Below the pieces are notes generated by a model. That model was given only the letters and a program-made list of their open reading frames with translations, was not told the DNA's origin and searched no databases. From positions 34,795,282-34,859,281 of the forward strand of contig OZ018409.1 of the NCBI GenBank assembly GCA_963969595.1: DNA of 64,000 bases, read 5' to 3'. Shown one piece after another: positions 59,246 through 64,000 of this stretch. Within the stretch, counting starts at the first letter, position 1, and each line of letters begins with the position of its first letter. The stretch is from Neckera pumila (Eukaryota > Streptophyta > Bryopsida > Hypnales > Neckeraceae). A program made the position numbers and the translations under genes.

Positions 59246-61746
59246 TTGCAAAGCATAGAAATTGGTTGTTGGCTTCTGAAATATTCCATTTGTCCCACTA
59301 AAACCTCTCAATCAATCACAATTTGTATACCACTAATAAGCCCCATTTCCTAATTTTGACTATTCAACAAGTGTTCACTGTGTTGAACGACCTTGTTGGG
59401 GCAAGTTAACCCCTGCTGACCAAAGCGACCATTTTCTAGTTGCTACTCCTCTTGTTTGAGCTTTCTTGTTCTCAAATTTTGAGTTGTCTTAAAAATTAAA
59501 ATTATTTCTAAAAAATTGGCTTACTATGTTATGAATCCAATGGCAATAGTGTCATCAAATTCCAAGTTAAACTCCACTTCGTAGAATTTTTCGAAGTTAA
59601 GTGGTGTAGTGTAGTTTACAAGTCATGTTTTGGGGTTTGGTTTATTTTGGGTATGGACTAAAAAGTCAACCAACTATGTAATACTAGCCCACCTTAAAAT
59701 GGGTAAATCCAAGGGATTCAAGGAGGATACAAGTGTCCCATTCTTTTTTTCTTACAAACACTACTCTCATTTTAGTGACCACCGTGCATTGCAAGCTCTA
59801 CCATAAATTGAAAAATGCTTGGAATGTTGTGAAATTTTACATATACATTTCAACTCTCTTATCTTTCATGGAGCACAAAAAATTCATCATTTCAAAATAT
59901 TCTCACAAAGATATGCTCTTTCAAAAAGTGTTGCCTCGTACTTCCGTTGACCCAAATAAAACTTCAAACTTAAATATCTCATAAATTGTGTAGTTGGATA
60001 ATCTAAATTTTTTTGAAACGCTCACTCTCAATGTAAACTTTAAGATCCTATAGTACATTCCATCTAATCTTAAGAAAAAATGAGAAAAAGAATTGCTCAA
60101 ATTCTTGGTAGTTTTGGCCCACATTGAAAGTCACCCTTCCTCCCCTTGCTTGAGTCATTAGAGGTTGAACAATTAGGGAGCATTCCTCTCCTAGCAAGCT
60201 TGGCCTTGCCCATATGAGGCACATTGTACTTGTTGCTTATGTCTTGATTGCTTTAAACATGCATTACTCCAAGTTCAAACTCCAACCACAACCTCTGTTT
60301 AGGGGAAGTGGGGAACATCTTTATTTCTAAATTAAAGCCTTACTCTTGTATACGCTTTAAATCTATTGTGCTAGTTCAAATGAATTGTATAGTCGATTCC
60401 AATACTCTTACAAATTGCCTCTTATGCCATTCAAAGAATTTTGCATGATATGGAATATAATTGATATTTTGTATTTAACATAATTAACATTCAATTCTTG
60501 CACAATTCCAATCAAGGACATCAAATTTTAGTTTCAAAAAGCAAAACTATATTTTGGTGAACTCTTTCATTTAATATTTATGATTGGTAATTGACTGGAA
60601 AACATTGGTGATGAATTTTTTTTAAATTTGATTGCATAGATAGGTAGGAAATATCCATATGCACTTTTCATTGTCAAGCATCTTCCAAAAAAATTCAGAA
60701 TTTGTTCTATGGAGATTTCAATATAAATTGAGGTCATAATGCCCTAATTTTGTAAAGTAGATCTTTCTTCATTGTAATTAGATTTATGTGACCACTTTAC
60801 AGAAGATTTTACTATCATAAACATCAATAAATCAAACTACTTGTTTGATAATCCAATATATTGAGCTTTTCTCAATACCAAGACAATACAAGTGAGAAAA
60901 ATAAAATTGAATACATAAAATAAAAACCCCAATTTAAGTCATCCAAAAATACAATTTTATGCCATGGTCCACAATTGGCAAGAAACTTTTTAGTAGGAAT
61001 TCCTCACGAGTCTTTTAAAGGTTATAGAAATTGATTAGTTGAAGTGAAATCACTCAATAGTTCATAGAAAATTTATCCAAACTCGCCCCACTCCCAAATT
61101 GTATTTTTGGATTTGTAGCCAAAGTTCACATAAGAAATATCATTTTGTGTACAAGCCAAAGTCAATCATAGTAGTTTCAAAATTCAAAACCACAAGCCCA
61201 ATATATAAATTAGGTTGTTATAGATTACAAGCTATAAACACATAGAAATATAGTTAACTTAGAATATTACAATATCTTATCATTTACTTCTAATATATTA
61301 CAAATTAAATAATATTACTATATATTTAAACTAATAGTAGATATTCAAAATTAAGTTTATAACTGGGCAACTCATGTTTGTCATAAAAATAGAGATACAT
61401 TTTGGAATGCTTCAAACCTTGAAGTGTGAATCAAATATAATATTGGATCATGATATGCTATTTGAATGTTACCATTATGTTCAATACACAATTGTTTATA
61501 TATTTACATGTGTGTATGTATTGACACTTCAAAGTTTCCATACATACAAGTTTCAAGAGCCTACAAGGTTGCTTTTGGATAATAGAAAACAATAGTTGTA
61601 GTCACTTTCACATTACATTGACAACCCTAAGACTTGGTAATGAGAAAATTGACCATTAAAACTTGATCAAATGAATAACATGGAAAGTTGTTGATGATTA
61701 ATATACAACTTGCATATTCTATGCATTGACTACTACTTGCCCAACA
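59246..61746. other. AT-rich intergenic sequence
   Basis: No supported gene. ORFs of 65-85 codons at 59.73-60.12 and 61.37-61.60 kb have no domain. The phrase TTAACCCCTGCTGACCAAAGCGACC near 59,407 faintly resembles a TIR-family start but has no partner end. Confidence 0.4.
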
Positions 61747-62090
61747 AATCACCATCAAACTACATTCCTTTCATCCACTGACTTCAATCAAAGATTGAAT
61801 GATTTTCTTAGCACCTTGAGACATTTAGTAAGAGCATTGGATTTGGTTTTCAATTGCTCTTGACTCTTGGTCTACAATCACCATCAAATTACATTTCTTT
61901 CACCCACTGACTTCAATAAAAGGTAGAATGATTCCTCTAGCTATGTGAACATTTCAGTAGGGAGCATTGGATTTGATTACCAATTGCCCTTGAATCTTGG
62001 TCCACAATCACCATCAAACTATAATCCTTTCATCCAACTTTAATAAAAGAGATGATTCCTCTAGCTTCTTGACATTTCACTAGAGGTGCC
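61747..62090. repeat. 130-bp tandem repeat, about 2.6 copies
   Basis: AATCACCATCAAA starts units at 61,747, 61,876 and 62,006 (spacing 129 and 130). Each continues with ACTAC/TTAC-ATTCCTTTCA, CCCACTGACTTCAAT, TGATTCCTCTAGC-like, GAGCATTGGATTTG and GACTCTTGGTC. The third copy is cut off after the TTTCACTAGAGG block. Confidence 0.9.
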
Positions 62091-63890
62091 TGGTTAGAGC
62101 ATCCTTATTGCACAACTTCAATGCACTCTTTAATAAATTGCTAACTTTTTAGTGGTTATAATTAGAACTTGAATTTTTTTAATCATTGAAAGTACATCCC
62201 AAAGAACTTTGAATAAGTACAAGAAAACTCAAATTTAGACATTCAACAATGAAATCAAACTACTTCAAAAGCTAGCTAAAAGGCAAAAATTAAAGAAGTT
62301 TGGCCAATCATACTTAGAGCTTGTTTCCATTGGGCATTTGGAGCTCTTGGAACAAGAGGCTAGTTGGAAGGACTTGGACACTCCAAGTGAGGAAGCTTAA
62401 TTCCATTTGGCAAGCTCCAAAGGAGAGCAACTTCCGAATTTGAGCACCACAATGGCAAATTTGGTAGAACTACAATAGGATTTGTATCTTCTTCCTAAAG
62501 TAAGTCCCTTTAATCATGCGTCCAGGCCCTCCAACTCTACACGGGAAAAAATTAGGGACCAAAGACTATAGGGGACTAGAAGCTTGGCTAGAGCTCCAAC
62601 CACAATGTAAAGCAAGGCTCATTCAATTTCTAAAGTTCCAACGTGATGTAAAGCAAAGGCTTGTTCAATTTCTAGAGCTCCAACTCATCTCTTACCGAAG
62701 CACATTGCACTCCAAATTGTGGATAGATCTACTGAGCTACGCTAAGACTTGGTAAGTGAAAGTGTTGTCTTTTTGGAATTAGACATTGAATATGCAAATT
62801 TTAGATTAAGTTCAATCATGATAAATCATTTGAAAGTTATCCTGTGGCTTAATCATGAAAGTAAGTTTGAAAAAGAAAACCGAATTCAAGACTTCATGCA
62901 ATTCCCAGCACAGATCATCAGAATCCTGCTCGTACTCAATAGGATGAAGACTTTTAAATAAATGTGTTCATTCCACAAGCGTGAAAATCAAAGGCATGTC
63001 CTCCCCCAACCTAGTGTACATTTCTAAAGTTCCTCAGAACTGAAATGGAACCAATAAGGGCAATTCACTATTCACTAAAAATGTTACACAATAACCAAAT
63101 CGAAACCTTACAACTTACAAAGCTGATTGACAGCAATGTCTCCAGTACCTTTGTCACTACTCATCAAAAAATCAACTGTACACGATGTTGAACAAATTGG
63201 AACAGGAATCTCCAAAGCGTTCAAACCAACTACCAAAACAGGCTCATGACTAGCCGAGAGCCAACTAAATCACATGACACCTCTTTTCATGGCTTGGACG
63301 ACAAAGTCGAAAGAGATCGTTAAAATGAGAAATTCTTCAACTGGGCCATCCCCGAGGAGAGAGTTGATGCCCTGCTGCTACTCTTCATCCCAAGGACCGT
63401 GGAACACAGTCTCACGATTCTTGAGCCACTGAATGCATTCTTTGTTCAGCTTCGTTTTAGAGACAGCTGCATCTAACATCGGACTGCCAAACAGCCCTCT
63501 ATCACTCTTGAAATTCCATAATTCTGGAGTGAATTTTCGAGTCCACTTCTTTTGTGGTTGGGTCTCCTGCACGTGCATGACAATTTCATTAGTGCATAGA
63601 CAATGTCATTTAAAATTACCCCCCTGAGTGTCGAAATTACAAAATAGAAAGTTCACTTCGGAAACCACTAGGCTATCATAATCGCATGACTTAAACATGT
63701 ATCTTGGAAAAATGTAAGGTTTAATTTTTCGGTCTATTTGCACGTTCCTCGGAAGATTCCAAAATGATTTGTTTCAGCTCCTGAAGATATGGAAGCGGTC
63801 ACATTTTGGCCATTTGCACTTGGGAGTGAAGATACGGTAGTAGCAAAGGAGGAACAAGAAAGGTCTAACACAGAAATGGGGTAGGCATTG
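62091..63890. other. Unidentified sequence; no clear gene
   Basis: TTAGAGCATC at 62,094 recalls the MITE end at 9,976. The ORF at 62,516-62,755 contains a repeated LELQ/LVQFLELQ pattern that comes from a short DNA duplication (CAATTTCTAAAGTTCCAAC and CAATTTCTAGAGCTCCAAC). A minus-strand frame near 63,378-63,578 (WTRKFTPELWNF, LFGSPMLDAAVSKTKL) is less AT-rich than the flanks and may be a transposon or gene remnant, but I do not recognise it. Confidence 0.35.
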
Positions 63891-63999
63891 CTTATCCTAG
63901 GAGCTTCGAAACATCCTTAATCTTCAGATAGGGAATCGGATGGCCTACCATGTGCAAGATCATTCTCTTGCGGTCCTTGTTGCTATATCCACAACGGAA
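63891..63999 (-). CDS. Unidentified partial ORF running off the right edge
   Basis: The minus frame entering from the window edge reads FRCGYSNKDRKRMILHMVG, then HPIPYLKIKDVSKLLG, and a TAA at about 63,891. The Cys, a downstream His and several basic residues could belong to a small zinc-finger DNA-binding region such as precedes some plant transposases, but only one Cys is inside the window. The upstream part lies outside. Confidence 0.25.
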
Positions 64000-64000
64000 G

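Noticed and set aside
62516..62755. 79-codon ORF with repeated LELQ-type segments
   Set aside because: The protein repeat reflects a short DNA duplication. There is no domain and the surrounding sequence is non-coding in character.

Overview
This is a 64-kb piece of a large, AT-rich, repeat-filled plant nuclear genome. Three protein-coding genes can be supported. They are separated by 12-17 kb of decayed transposons and AT-rich filler. Introns, a plant cullin-3, a plant VQ-motif protein and plant-type transposon relics (LINE, hAT, PIF/Harbinger with a MYB-like partner, CACTA-type and pogo-type MITEs) all point to a land plant. A calcium-and-integrin-binding (CIB) type EF-hand gene, a family best known from animals, fits a non-seed plant (moss, liverwort, lycophyte or fern) better than a flowering plant. 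That placement is inference.

Layout. 0-3 kb: end of a TIR element, then a GC-richer 2.5-kb element relic of unknown class. 3.1-3.8 kb: a 14-bp tandem array and a degenerate repeat. 4.3-6.5 kb: nested TIR elements, including a near-perfect foldback MITE. 6.6-9.5 kb: LINE relic. 10-11.8 kb: two MITEs with 3-bp target duplications. 12.0-16 kb: CUL3 (two exons) with a GC-rich leader. 18.8-23.4 kb: two full-length copies of a 0.9-kb TIR family. 29.1-30.6 kb: three-exon CIB-like gene on the minus strand. 31.3-34.4 kb: TIR element, then a PIF/Harbinger relic split by a 121-bp (CT)n tract. 36-42.4 kb: cluster of TIR elements. 42.5-45 kb: intronless VQ-motif gene with a GC-rich promoter. 46.3-50.4 kb: hAT transposase pseudogene with a pogo-like MITE next to or inside its 5' region. 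51-64 kb: more TIR elements, a tandem pair of Tourist-like MITEs, a 130-bp tandem repeat and unidentified sequence.

The three genes are unrelated in pathway: a ubiquitin-ligase scaffold, a probable calcium sensor and a probable WRKY/MAPK-linked regulator. There is no operon-like logic. The two housekeeping-type promoters stand out as the only strongly GC-rich islands apart from transposon coding relics.

The most promising undescribed items are the CIB-like gene and an abundant non-coding TIR family whose ends read TA-[A/G]-C/T-CCCTAAAGGACC. At least ten copies or fragments are visible here.
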